A DNA stretch of 5,490 nt from JABAAI01 sp965242745 (GCA_965242745.1 CBDETG010000025.1:1-5490), one strand, 5' to 3'. Counted from the first letter of the stretch, positions 1-4,557 are shown. Program-made: numbers and translations. The notes: a model not told the origin generated them from the letters alone.

Positions 1-96
1 TTCTACTCTTCCCTTTACTGTAAAAACTATTTTTTCAGAACTCTTGAGAATAAAGGCAATCCTATCCTCAAGCCATGCAGGTAAATTATTCTCCAC
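1..96 (-). CDS. Hypothetical protein, N-terminal part (runs off left edge)
   Basis: The minus strand has an open frame of 32 codons from a GTG at 94-96 to the edge, beginning MENNLPAWLEDRIAF. An AGAGGA ribosome-binding site (plus-strand 106-111) lies 9 nt upstream of the GTG, and an in-frame stop lies a few codons further upstream, so the start is well defined. The residues (acidic N-terminus, then an amphipathic stretch ending IVFTVKGRVE) look protein-like, but I do not recognise a family with confidence. It would be divergent from rep. The doubt is that the plus strand over 2-127 is also open, and if the molecule is a circle of exactly this length the minus frame stops at once (TAG across the junction), giving only 32 residues. 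The two readings exclude each other in practice. Confidence 0.42.
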   Translation of the reverse strand, partial: MENNLPAWLEDRIAFILKSSEKIVFTVKGRVE

Positions 97-209
97 TGTT
101 GATTGTCCTCTATGTAGCTATATGATTTAGAACATAAAAATAAGTCAAGTCAAAAGACGCTTACTTTACTATAGCTTGATAAGTCTTATTTGCTTTGACA
201 GACACTAAC

Positions 210-215
210 TACAAT
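210..215 (+). promoter_or_regulatory. Possible -10 element of a rep promoter
   Basis: TACAAT matches the sigma-70 -10 consensus at 5 of 6 positions and would start a transcript near 222, leaving a leader of about 190 nt that contains the hairpin before rep. No good -35 box sits 16-18 bp upstream; the nearby TTGACA at 195-200 is too close to pair with it. Some bacteria, for example Helicobacter, tolerate a weak -35. The call is weak. Confidence 0.25.
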
Positions 216-245
216 CACAAAAGCGAAATCTTTTTAGCTTGACTT

Positions 246-266
246 TGCAAGAATGCAATAGTGCAA
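246..266 (+). repeat. Three short iteron-like TGCAA repeats with 8-bp period
   Basis: TGCAA occurs at 246-250, 254-258 and 262-266, exactly 8 bp apart, as TGCAAGAA, TGCAATAG and TGCAAGTG. A further TGCAA lies at the rep start codon (416-420). The equal spacing in the rep leader suggests protein binding, perhaps by the C-terminal helix-turn-helix of Rep, but the unit is shorter than typical plasmid iterons of about 17-22 bp and chance is not excluded. Confidence 0.35.
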
Positions 267-290
267 GTGGGAACGAAGATAAGGGGAGAG

Positions 291-371
291 AAAAAAGGAT
301 GCCCAGCACCCCCAGCAAGGGGGCGCAAGACAACACAACGCAACGTTTGTTTGCTGTGCATCCTTCTTTTT
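291..371. terminator. Long bidirectional terminator-like hairpin in the rep leader
   Basis: AAGGATGC (295-302) pairs perfectly with GCATCCTT (358-365). After one C/T mismatch the stem continues with CAGCA (304-308) and TGCTG (352-356). Inside lies a second perfect stem, CCCCC (309-313) with GGGGG (319-323) around an AGCAA loop. On the plus strand the outer stem is followed by CTTTTT (366-371). On the minus strand it is followed directly by TTTTTT (plus-strand A-run 291-296). It can therefore terminate transcription from either side. It ends about 45 nt before the rep start, so it could attenuate rep or end an antisense control RNA. No convincing minus-strand promoter was found at 372-440. Confidence 0.55.
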
Positions 372-414
372 GTCAAGCCTTTTTCAGTAAAAAAATCACA
401 GGCAGGAAAAGACA

Positions 415-1728
415 ATGCAAAGCACCGCGTACCAATTAGACTTATGGCTACACGCCAAGCATAACCTAGAAAAACAAAGACACATTCAGAAGCTACACGG
501 CAAGAGCAGCAACCTTGCCTTTCTTTACCGCAGGCGCTCACAAGAACAACGCTACATAAAAGAGATGGCAGTAATGCCGGGCCATGAGCTGCCAGCATGG
601 GTAAAGGAATACGCAAGCCTTATCGAATGCGACAGCTTTGTAACACAGAATCGCTTTCTTACAAGCATAAGGCGCACGTCCAATGTTGCAGACTTGGGGG
701 CTTGCTTTGCTGACATAGACTTCCACCACACATATCAGTATGAGCAGCTAGCTCCAGACAAAGTATACAGCGACATACAATTTACGCTAGAGGAGGCAGG
801 CATCCCAGAGCCCAGCTTTGCCATATTCACAGGGCGCGGTCTTTGTCTTGTGTGGCTTTTGCAAGACGGCATCACGGCTGAGAAGCTGGGACTTTGGAGC
901 AACATACAGAACCTCATTTACGATGCCTTAAGGGACTATGGCTCAGACCCAATGGCAAGGGACGCCGCCCGCATCTTGCGCATCATAGGAAGCATCAACA
1001 GCAAGAGCGGCAAGCGGGTGGAGGCCTTCGATGGCAACAATGCCATTTTTACACTGGAGGACTTCCCGACACCAGCCACAAAGCCAGCAGCAACAGACGA
1101 AGAAATACAGATATGGAATGCCAAGCTGCTATGGGGCCGCAGACAAAGGGACCTGCTCAATCTTCCAGAAGCCTTTGGCGGCCTTATCCCAGTAGGCATA
1201 AGGCATAATTGGCTGGTGCTGGTCTATAATGGCTTTGCATGGCTGGGCGCAAGGCGCTATTGGCAGAGAGAAAAGCCAGACATCATTGCGAAGGTGGCAG
1301 GTGAATACAACATACGAGATTTACACTCCACATTACGCACGCTGGACCGGCGCCTAAACGAGCCTATAGCATGGGGGCAGGGACTCTATCGCTTCAGGAC
1401 AAGAACCATACGGGAATGGCTGGACATCGACATAGACTTTTGCATGAGGCACGGCCTCTACAGCCTTGCTGGGAGCTACTGGCTGCAGGGCGAGGAAAAC
1501 ACAGAATACCAGCGCTACAAACGCAGGAAGTACGGCAGACCAGACCGCAGAGGAGGCCTGCCATCATTGCCAAGAGCAGAGTACTTGCAAGAAGCTAGAG
1601 CCAGCGCAGACTGGGAGAAACGATCCAGAATCCTGGAGCTTAGAGCCCAAGGACTTAGCTTTAGAAAAATAGGAAAAATGCTAAATATAGATCACTCTAG
1701 AGTAGTAAGATTATTTCACAGCTTGTAA
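415..1728 (+). CDS. Plasmid replication protein, archaeo-eukaryotic primase (AEP) superfamily with C-terminal HTH
   Basis: A 437-residue protein starting at an ATG with AGGA 7 nt upstream (404-407). The AEP catalytic core is readable: acidic motif ADID (D100, D102), then FTGRGLCLVWLL (residues 138-149), a glycine-rich motif typical of plasmid primase-type Rep proteins, then DPMARDAARILRIIGSIN (178-195) continuing SKSG, matching the family pattern of D, R, R, G and N before a lysine. Such proteins make primers or start DNA synthesis at plasmid origins; the RSF1010 RepB' primase and the pRN1 Rep share the fold. The middle (about 235-345) has no motif I recognise. Residues 370-400 are basic and RG-rich (DRRGGLPSLPRAEYLQE). 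Residues 403-435 fit a helix-turn-helix (SRILELRAQGLSFRKIGKML then IDHSRVVRLF), plausibly for origin binding. The gene looks richer in G+C than its surroundings. Family assignment is firm; the exact role of the third catalytic residue is not assigned. Confidence 0.85.
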   Translation: MQSTAYQLDLWLHAKHNLEKQRHIQKLHGKSSNLAFLYRRRSQEQRYIKEMAVMPGHELPAWVKEYASLIECDSFVTQNRFLTSIRRTSNVADLGACFADIDFHHTYQYEQLAPDKVYSDIQFTLEEAGIPEPSFAIFTGRGLCLVWLLQDGITAEKLGLWSNIQNLIYDALRDYGSDPMARDAARILRIIGSINSKSGKRVEAFDGNNAIFTLEDFPTPATKPAATDEEIQIWNAKLLWGRRQRDLLNLPEAFGGLIPVGIRHNWLVLVYNGFAWLGARRYWQREKPDIIAKVAGEYNIRDLHSTLRTLDRRLNEPIAWGQGLYRFRTRTIREWLDIDIDFCMRHGLYSLAGSYWLQGEENTEYQRYKRRKYGRPDRRGGLPSLPRAEYLQEARASADWEKRSRILELRAQGLSFRKIGKMLNIDHSRVVRLFHSL

Positions 1729-2198
1729 TAAAATAGTAAAAAGTGGTGACGGGGTGGGTCATAGTAAAGGTGAAACGTACTAGGGGGGCCAGGGTGTTTT
1801 TTGTATGTTGAGCATTTGCAGATTTTCCTAGAATACTTCTCTAAAATTCCAGTAAGTTTAGCTTCCAAGCGTGGCGCACCTTGTGTGCGCCCCTGATGAC
1901 AGCCAGAGTCAGGATCACGAACGCAGGACAGTAAGACGATCAGATCGCAGAGGAGGCCTGCCCTTATTGCCAAGGGCAGGATATTTACAAGAGGTAAGAG
2001 CCAGTGCAGACTGGGAGAAGCGAGCTATAAGTGGGCCTAGAATAGCCTTAATCTTGCTTAGGAGCTATGCAGAGGCGATTTTTTTTCTGCTGGTATAGTA
2101 TTTATAGGTCTTATGTCTTATTGCTGGATTTTGGCGCAGATTGGGTACTGAATCTGCCTGCAAATCATCTCGAAAGAGTGGAGTATTTTATTCTTTTA
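1729..2198. other. Gene-poor region downstream of rep
   Basis: No intact gene is supported here. It contains G-rich runs (1749-1757 and 1783-1796), a GC-rich stem-loop with GGCGCAC (1873-1879) and GTGCGCC (1885-1891) around CTTGT, the rep-derived remnant at 1915-2030, and a stem-loop GCAGATT (2136-2142) / AATCTGC (2151-2157) with an 8-nt loop. Neither stem is followed by a T-run, so I do not call them terminators. No clear terminator for rep was found directly after its stop. Confidence 0.5.
1915..2030 (+). pseudogene. Truncated second copy of the rep 3' region
   Basis: This segment repeats rep 1515-1630 with an offset of exactly 400 bp and no gaps. Over 1941-2030 I count 74 of 90 identical bases, most differences being transitions. 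In the equivalent reading frame it encodes DRRGGLPLLPRAGYLQEVRA, against DRRGGLPSLPRAEYLQEARA in rep, and 25 of 29 residues match over the core. Many base differences are silent, which suggests the copy derives from a related functional rep gene and was later truncated. Similarity fades before 1915 and after about 2030, so the primase core and the helix-turn-helix are both missing. It has no ribosome-binding site of its own. It marks past recombination between related replicons or a decayed tandem duplication. Confidence 0.7.
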
Positions 2199-2399
2199 TT
2201 AAACAAGACGGGCCCGAATCTGTCGTATTTCTGTGAGATCTTGATTAATACGGTGAATCTGATAGAGCTTGTTGTCGCGGCGGGCACAATTCAAGTGATA
2301 CTCGATTGCTTCTTTTCTTCTATCAAGCTCAGTTAGCAGTCTGCATTCGCTGTCAAATTGGGGTGATGATCTACTTAGTCTCCGGATCGGGGGAAACAC
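2199..2399 (-). CDS. Hypothetical small helical protein or gene remnant
   Basis: A 66-codon minus-strand frame from a GTG at 2397-2399. Its C-terminal part (SECRLLTELDRRKEAIEYHL, then a short turn and KLYQIHRINQDLTEIRQIRA) predicts two charged helices, like a small helical hairpin. The GTG has no ribosome-binding site. The same frame is open upstream for 33 more codons back to a TAA at 2499-2501, and those codons also read like protein (YLPAGWNRERTDNLF), but without any start codon. It may therefore be the 3' part of a broken gene rather than a complete one. It lies on the same strand as the oriT-like motif, so a mobilisation accessory protein is one idea, but no family match is recognised. 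Confidence 0.35.
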   Translation of the reverse strand: MFPPIRRLSRSSPQFDSECRLLTELDRRKEAIEYHLNCARRDNKLYQIHRINQDLTEIRQIRARLV

Positions 2400-2476
2400 G
2401 ACATAATGTTTTTGCCATATTTCGAAAACGTCAAGGCAAAAAAGATTGTCGGTTCTCTCCCGGTTCCAACCAGCAG

Positions 2477-2506
2477 GGAGGTAAGGCTTCTTTGAGCCTT
2501 ACCTCC
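2477..2506. repeat. Perfect 12-bp stem-loop (cluster hairpin A)
   Basis: GGAGGTAAGGCT (2477-2488) pairs perfectly with AGCCTTACCTCC (2495-2506) around a TCTTTG loop. It is the longest uninterrupted stem in the window. No T-run follows on either strand, so it is not a standard intrinsic terminator. Confidence 0.8.
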
Positions 2507-2589
2507 GGTTGCTTTCACTTCGGCCTCTCAGGCCTCGTTCCTGGGGTGCTCCGAGCAGGCTCAGGCCTGCTCTCTCTGGGCTTTGGTGC

Positions 2590-2617
2590 TCGGTGCACTT
2601 GTCAATCGAAGATTGAC
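2590..2617 (-). other. Candidate oriT of the RSF1010/MobQ type
   Basis: On the minus strand a perfect 7-bp inverted repeat with a 3-nt loop (GTCAATC-TTC-GATTGAC, plus-strand 2601-2617) is followed directly by AAGTGCACC (plus-strand 2592-2600). As I recall it, the RSF1010/R1162 oriT has a 7-bp core inverted repeat with a 3-nt loop followed after a few bases by a nick region containing AAGTGCGCC. The architecture and 8 of 9 nick-region bases agree. Against it: no gap between repeat and motif, and no relaxase gene in the window, so it would need a helper. Confidence 0.3.
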
Positions 2618-2689
2618 GCTGCGTTTTTTGGACACGTCTCTCGATGGGCACACGGAGAATCGCAAAAAAAGTGAAAGGGGATGGGGGAT

Positions 2690-2828
2690 GTAATTCTTAA
2701 AACTACTCTACATCTGTTTGTAGTGTCTAATTACGTTATTAGAATCAAGGCGCTTACGTAGTATATTCGTTTGTAATACGATTAGAAATACATGAAAAGA
2801 AAGCACACATTGTTTTATGATTATTACT
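2690..2828. other. AT-rich palindrome region upstream of the RHH operon
   Basis: TCTAATTACGTTATTAGA (2726-2743) is an 18-bp palindrome with one mismatched pair. Just upstream, ACTAC (2703-2707) and GTAGT (2720-2724) form an inverted pair nested inside GTAATT (2690-2695) and AATTAC (2729-2734). TTACG recurs at 2731-2735 and 2754-2758. The similar strings TAATTACG...ATTAGAA and TAATACGATTAGAA repeat around 2728 and 2774. This looks like a protein-binding region, possibly an extension of the RHH operator. Confidence 0.4.
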
Positions 2829-2859
2829 GCTTGTTTTTTGCTTGCAATTAAAAACAAGC
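2829..2859. promoter_or_regulatory. Inverted repeat over the -35 region of the RHH promoter
   Basis: GCTTGTTTTT (2829-2838) and AAAAACAAGC (2850-2859) are a perfect 10-bp inverted repeat with an 11-bp spacer. The right arm ends a few bases before the possible -10 element, so a bound protein would block the promoter. RHH repressors typically bind such sites near their own genes. Confidence 0.5.
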
Positions 2860-2861
2860 CT

Positions 2862-2867
2862 TATATA
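2862..2867 (+). promoter_or_regulatory. Possible -10 element of the RHH operon promoter
   Basis: TATATA lies between the two inverted repeats, with T-rich DNA upstream and a poor -35 (TTGCAA 2842-2847, spacer only 14 bp). Transcription would begin near 2874, inside the palindrome at 2868-2886. Confidence 0.35.
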
Positions 2868-2886
2868 TCGTAATTGACATTTACGA
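2868..2886. promoter_or_regulatory. Palindromic operator candidate at the transcription start
   Basis: TCGTAA (2868-2873) and TTACGA (2881-2886) are perfect inverted arms around a 7-bp spacer, directly after the possible -10 and just before the GTG start at 2895. TTACG/CGTAA half-sites also occur upstream at 2731 and 2754. Position and symmetry suit autoregulation by the dimeric RHH protein encoded next. Confidence 0.45.
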
Positions 2887-2894
2887 GAAAGACC

Positions 2895-3152
2895 GTGACA
2901 GAAGCTACAGCAAAGGTCAAGCAGAAAACTAAGGTCCGTTTCATAAATGTTGCCTTGTCAGAAGAAATGTTTGCGATCGTCAGTCTGCTTGCTGAGTATA
3001 ACGGCAGAAGTAAGACAAAGCAAATCATCTTTGCTATTCAAGAGCAGGCAGAAAGAGCTGGTCTGTTTGAAAAAAGAAAATTACCATTACCAGAGAGCAA
3101 GGCAAAAAAGGACAAAAGCGCAAACGATCTATTTAGTAGACCAGTTTCGTAA
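2895..3152 (+). CDS. Ribbon-helix-helix (RHH) DNA-binding protein, probable autoregulator
   Basis: An 85-residue basic protein from a GTG start. The RHH fold is readable: a short beta strand KVRFINVAL (about 13-21), helix A SEEMFAIVSLLAEYNG (22-37) and helix B SKTKQIIFAIQEQAERAG (39-56), then a lysine-rich tail. RHH proteins act as dimers that insert the paired strands into the DNA major groove; many plasmid copies control copy number, partition or their own operon. I prefer GTG 2895, with GAG of GAGAAAG 7 nt upstream, over the in-frame TTG at 2874, which directly follows a stop codon, lacks a ribosome-binding site and lies inside the palindrome at 2868-2886. The next gene starts 48 bp downstream on the same strand with no terminator between, so the two are probably co-transcribed. 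No toxin-like partner is evident, which argues against a simple antitoxin role. Confidence 0.65.
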   Translation: MTEATAKVKQKTKVRFINVALSEEMFAIVSLLAEYNGRSKTKQIIFAIQEQAERAGLFEKRKLPLPESKAKKDKSANDLFSRPVS

Positions 3153-3200
3153 AGGCTAAGATAACTTACAAATAAGAGCTGAGAAGCTAGGAGGTAAACA

Positions 3201-3755
3201 ATGAACACAGCAACACAAGCAATAGAGCTGGTAGAAAGCTTGGTAGAAGCCAATATACCCAAGTTAGTGGCTACGCAATTATTAGACTATGTAGATGGCA
3301 AAGAAAGCAATAAAGAGATACTAACACAAGTAAATAAGTTAGAGAAACGAGTAGATGGCTTAGACAACAAAGTAGACAACTTAGATCACAAAGTACATGC
3401 TTTAGACAACAAAGTAGACAGCTTAGATCATAAAGTAAACGCCTTAGACAACAAAGTAGACAGCTTAGATCACAAAGTAGAAAACTTAGACAGCAAGGTA
3501 GACAGCTTAGATCATAAAGTAAACGCCTTAGACAATAAAGTAGATGGTGTAGATAAGAGACTTGGGAAAGTAGAAACAAAGCTAGGATTGCTAATGTGGA
3601 TTATGGGAGTAGGCGTTACCGTTATAGGAGGAGGCTTGCTTACTGTGATGCTTTATTTACACAGCGATACAAAAGCAGATATGAAAAGCTTAGAAGCCAA
3701 GCTAGACCAGATAATACAAAACCAAGCGCAAACAAAGCCAAGCCTTACAAAGTAG
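3201..3755 (+). CDS. Coiled-coil protein with C-terminal membrane segment (Bdr/DUF1640-like architecture)
   Basis: A 184-residue protein with an excellent AGGAGG (3189-3194) 6 nt before the ATG. Residues 1-43 form a helical head (AIELVESLVEANIPKLVATQ). Residues 44-127 are twelve uninterrupted heptads with valine at a and leucine at d, mostly VDSLDHK or VNALDNK, giving a long dimeric or trimeric coiled coil. Residues about 129-153 (LLMWIMGVGVTVIGGG onward) are a single membrane helix, followed by a 30-residue charged tail. The order of head, heptad repeats and C-terminal membrane helix resembles Borrelia Bdr proteins, DUF1640-type proteins and, more loosely, XhlA-like phage proteins; none has a defined enzymatic role. 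It probably sits in the inner membrane with the coiled coil on one side as a scaffold or tether. It follows the RHH gene in a likely operon. The 42-bp DNA repeats within it could change copy number without breaking the frame. Confidence 0.8.
   Translation: MNTATQAIELVESLVEANIPKLVATQLLDYVDGKESNKEILTQVNKLEKRVDGLDNKVDNLDHKVHALDNKVDSLDHKVNALDNKVDSLDHKVENLDSKVDSLDHKVNALDNKVDGVDKRLGKVETKLGLLMWIMGVGVTVIGGGLLTVMLYLHSDTKADMKSLEAKLDQIIQNQAQTKPSLTK
3372..3539 (+). repeat. Four tandem 42-bp repeats inside the coiled-coil gene
   Basis: Units 3372-3413, 3414-3455, 3456-3497 and 3498-3539 each encode two heptads, for example VDSLDHKVNALDNK. Units 2 and 4 differ at only one base, and all begin GTAGACA(A/G)CTTAGATCA(C/T). 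The near identity points to recent duplication or ongoing homogenisation, and the unit is a multiple of three. Confidence 0.85.
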
Positions 3756-3800
3756 CACATCCTTTTTGCCTACAACCCAGCCTACACGCACGCAAAGCAG

Positions 3801-3831
3801 GCCTGCGATTGCCTATTTACAGCCCGCAGGC
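3801..3831. repeat. Stem-loop between convergent frames
   Basis: GCCTGCG (3801-3807) pairs with CGCAGGC (3825-3831) around a 17-nt loop; GCAGGCCTGC (3797-3806) is itself a perfect 10-bp palindrome. It lies between the coiled-coil gene and the convergent minus-strand frame, where a terminator is expected, but no clear T-run follows on either strand. Confidence 0.35.
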
Positions 3832-3846
3832 GAAAGCTAAGATACG

Positions 3847-4092
3847 CTACTCTCCTTTCGTGTGTGCAATTTTTCTTACAATTTCGCCAAGACACAAACC
3901 GCAATATTTTTTTATCTCTGAATATGGTATATTGCGTATATAATCCCATATTACTTTGTCGCTCCCTCCCAACCTGTCGCTTTTGCTTGGTATGAAGCTA
4001 CTACTCCTTTGACATATCGTTTTGTATTTATTTCTTAATATTATATGGTGGTTCTGACAATTATCACCACCTACTTGTACTATGTAATACAT
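3847..4092 (-). CDS. Small hypothetical protein with a CGLC motif
   Basis: An 81-codon minus-strand frame from the ATG at 4090-4092, preceded by GGAGG with an 8-nt gap. An in-frame ATG 15 bases upstream (4105-4107) exists but has no ribosome-binding site. The C-terminal half reads like a real protein: DRLGGSDKVIWDYIRNIPYS, then EIKKYCGLCLGEIVRKIA, with two cysteines in a CxxC arrangement that could bind metal or form a disulfide. No family is recognised. The gene would be convergent with the coiled-coil gene and contains the AT-rich palindrome at 3921-3952. It overlaps the weak plus-strand frame at 4045-4260, so at least one is probably wrong as drawn. Confidence 0.35.
   Translation of the reverse strand: MYYIVQVGGDNCQNHHIILRNKYKTICQRSSSFIPSKSDRLGGSDKVIWDYIRNIPYSEIKKYCGLCLGEIVRKIAHTKGE
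3921..3952. repeat. AT-rich nested palindrome
   Basis: AATATGG (3921-3927) pairs with CCATATT (3946-3952); directly inside, TATAT (3928-3932) pairs with ATATA (3938-3942) around TGCGT. A four-base bulge (3942-3945 region) separates the stems. It could be a binding site or cruciform, or follow from the codons of the minus-strand frame. Confidence 0.45.
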
Positions 4093-4260
4093 GTATTGCA
4101 CCTCCATGAAGAGTATTTGATTATTGCAGCATATATCATTTTTCTAAGTGTGTCAATAGAGTGTCTTCAGAAAATACTCTCGAGCCCTCAGGAAAGCACA
4201 AACGCAAACAAAGACAAGCTCTCAGAGATAGCCTGCTTATTACTTGACTCCGCAGAATAG
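4045..4260 (+). CDS. Possible small membrane protein, weak support
   Basis: A 71-codon frame starting MVVLTIITTYLYYVIHVLHL, with a second hydrophobic stretch (YLIIAAYIIFLSVSI, about residues 24-38) and a soluble tail ending KDKLSEIACLLLDSAE. The tail uses codons like those of neighbouring genes (AGC, GCA, TTA, ATA), so the 3' half may be genuinely coding. The ATG has no ribosome-binding site and the first 48 bases overlap the minus-strand gene start. A TTG at 4117-4119 with GAAGAG close upstream is an alternative start. Two-segment membrane miniproteins include type I toxins, but nothing here specifically supports that. Confidence 0.28.
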   Translation: MVVLTIITTYLYYVIHVLHLHEEYLIIAAYIIFLSVSIECLQKILSSPQESTNANKDKLSEIACLLLDSAE

Positions 4261-4557
4261 ACAAAGCAAACTTACAGCTTATACAACAAAAGCCACAGCC
4301 TCCGCTTGCTTATGATTTTTTGCTTGCCTTCCTAGCTATCCTATTGCATCTAAGAAGAAAAGCGCACCCTGCCAGTGTTACCGCACTAACAGGATGCTAA
4401 CCAAACCCTTTTACGTGGCAAAGAGTATGGCTAATTGTATCAGACTCAAAGCATTCTCAGCTTTCAAGTTTCTTTTCCTATTACTCTTTTAGCTTTGCGC
4501 TAGTAGTTAGTTTCCTGTGGGCAGCGTGCGCCTTTCTTCTGTCAAGGGAGGCCGTCT
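4261..4557. other. Gene-free leader of the exported-protein gene
   Basis: No credible frame is seen. GCTTGC occurs at 4304-4309 and 4322-4327, and the 12-mer TTTTTTGCTTGC (4316-4327) also occurs at 2834-2845 inside the RHH-operon inverted repeat, so a shared regulator is possible. A small stem TGTTA/TAACA lies near 4376-4392. No clear sigma-70 promoter was identified. Confidence 0.35.

Larger units (their letters stand above)
97..414. other. Gene-free rep leader / candidate origin region
   Basis: This stretch lies between the divergent left-edge frame and rep. Its left half is AT-rich and carries AAGTCAAG (142-149) and its inverted copy CTTGACTT (238-245), a possible -10 box TACAAT at 210-215, and three evenly spaced TGCAA repeats (246-266). 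Its right half holds the long hairpin at 291-371. No convincing gene was found: short frames here lack coding character. AT-rich DNA and short repeats next to a rep gene are the usual setting of a plasmid origin, but I saw no clear DnaA box and no long iteron array, so the origin call is inference. Confidence 0.4.
2477..2617. other. Cluster of five close-packed stem-loops, function unknown
   Basis: In 141 bp there are five stems in a row: A (2477-2506, 12 bp), B (GGCCT 2522-2526 / AGGCC 2530-2534), C (GAGCAGGC 2553-2560 / GCCTGCTC 2565-2572, loop TCAG), D (GTGC 2586-2589 / GCAC 2595-2598) and E (GTCAATC 2601-2607 / GATTGAC 2611-2617, loop GAA). GGTGCTC also occurs directly repeated at 2545-2551 and 2585-2591. 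The island is G+C-richer than its flanks. Possible roles are a single-strand initiation site for the AEP Rep, a transfer origin, or a structured RNA. I do not recognise a known RNA family. Confidence 0.55.

Noticed and set aside
215..616. Minus-strand frame of 133 codons across the rep leader and rep start
   Set aside because: It runs antisense to the well-supported rep N-terminus and the leader hairpin, is rich in Cys and Phe without motifs, and has no supporting ribosome-binding site that I noticed.
1749..1796. G-quadruplex candidate
   Set aside because: G-runs of adequate length exist, but the middle loop exceeds 20 bases, too long for a convincing quadruplex.
2477..2506. Hairpin A as an intrinsic terminator
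   Set aside because: The stem is strong but neither side is followed by a T-run.
2522..2600. Hammerhead-like ribozyme core on the minus strand (CTGAGAGGCCGAA)
   Set aside because: It lacks the invariant CUGAUGA and the matching GAAA/UH arrangement of a hammerhead.
2306..2674. Plus-strand frame of 122 codons over the stem-loop island
   Set aside because: Its translation is low in protein-like character and mostly mirrors the hairpins; the minus strand of the same DNA reads better. Long open frames are expected by chance where G+C is higher.
3372..3539. CRISPR-like repeat array
   Set aside because: The 42-bp units are contiguous without spacers and encode in-frame heptads of a protein.
3271..3579. 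Minus-strand Leu/Cys-rich frame of 102 codons
   Set aside because: It is the antisense shadow of the heptad repeats of the coiled-coil gene; its repeats come only from the 42-bp DNA units.
2895..3755. Toxin-antitoxin pair
   Set aside because: The RHH protein could be an antitoxin, but the partner is a coiled-coil membrane protein with no toxin fold or RNase motif.
3596..3943. Plus-strand frame beginning inside the coiled-coil gene
   Set aside because: It starts in another frame of the membrane segment and continues into non-coding DNA; no ribosome-binding site and basic, motif-free composition.
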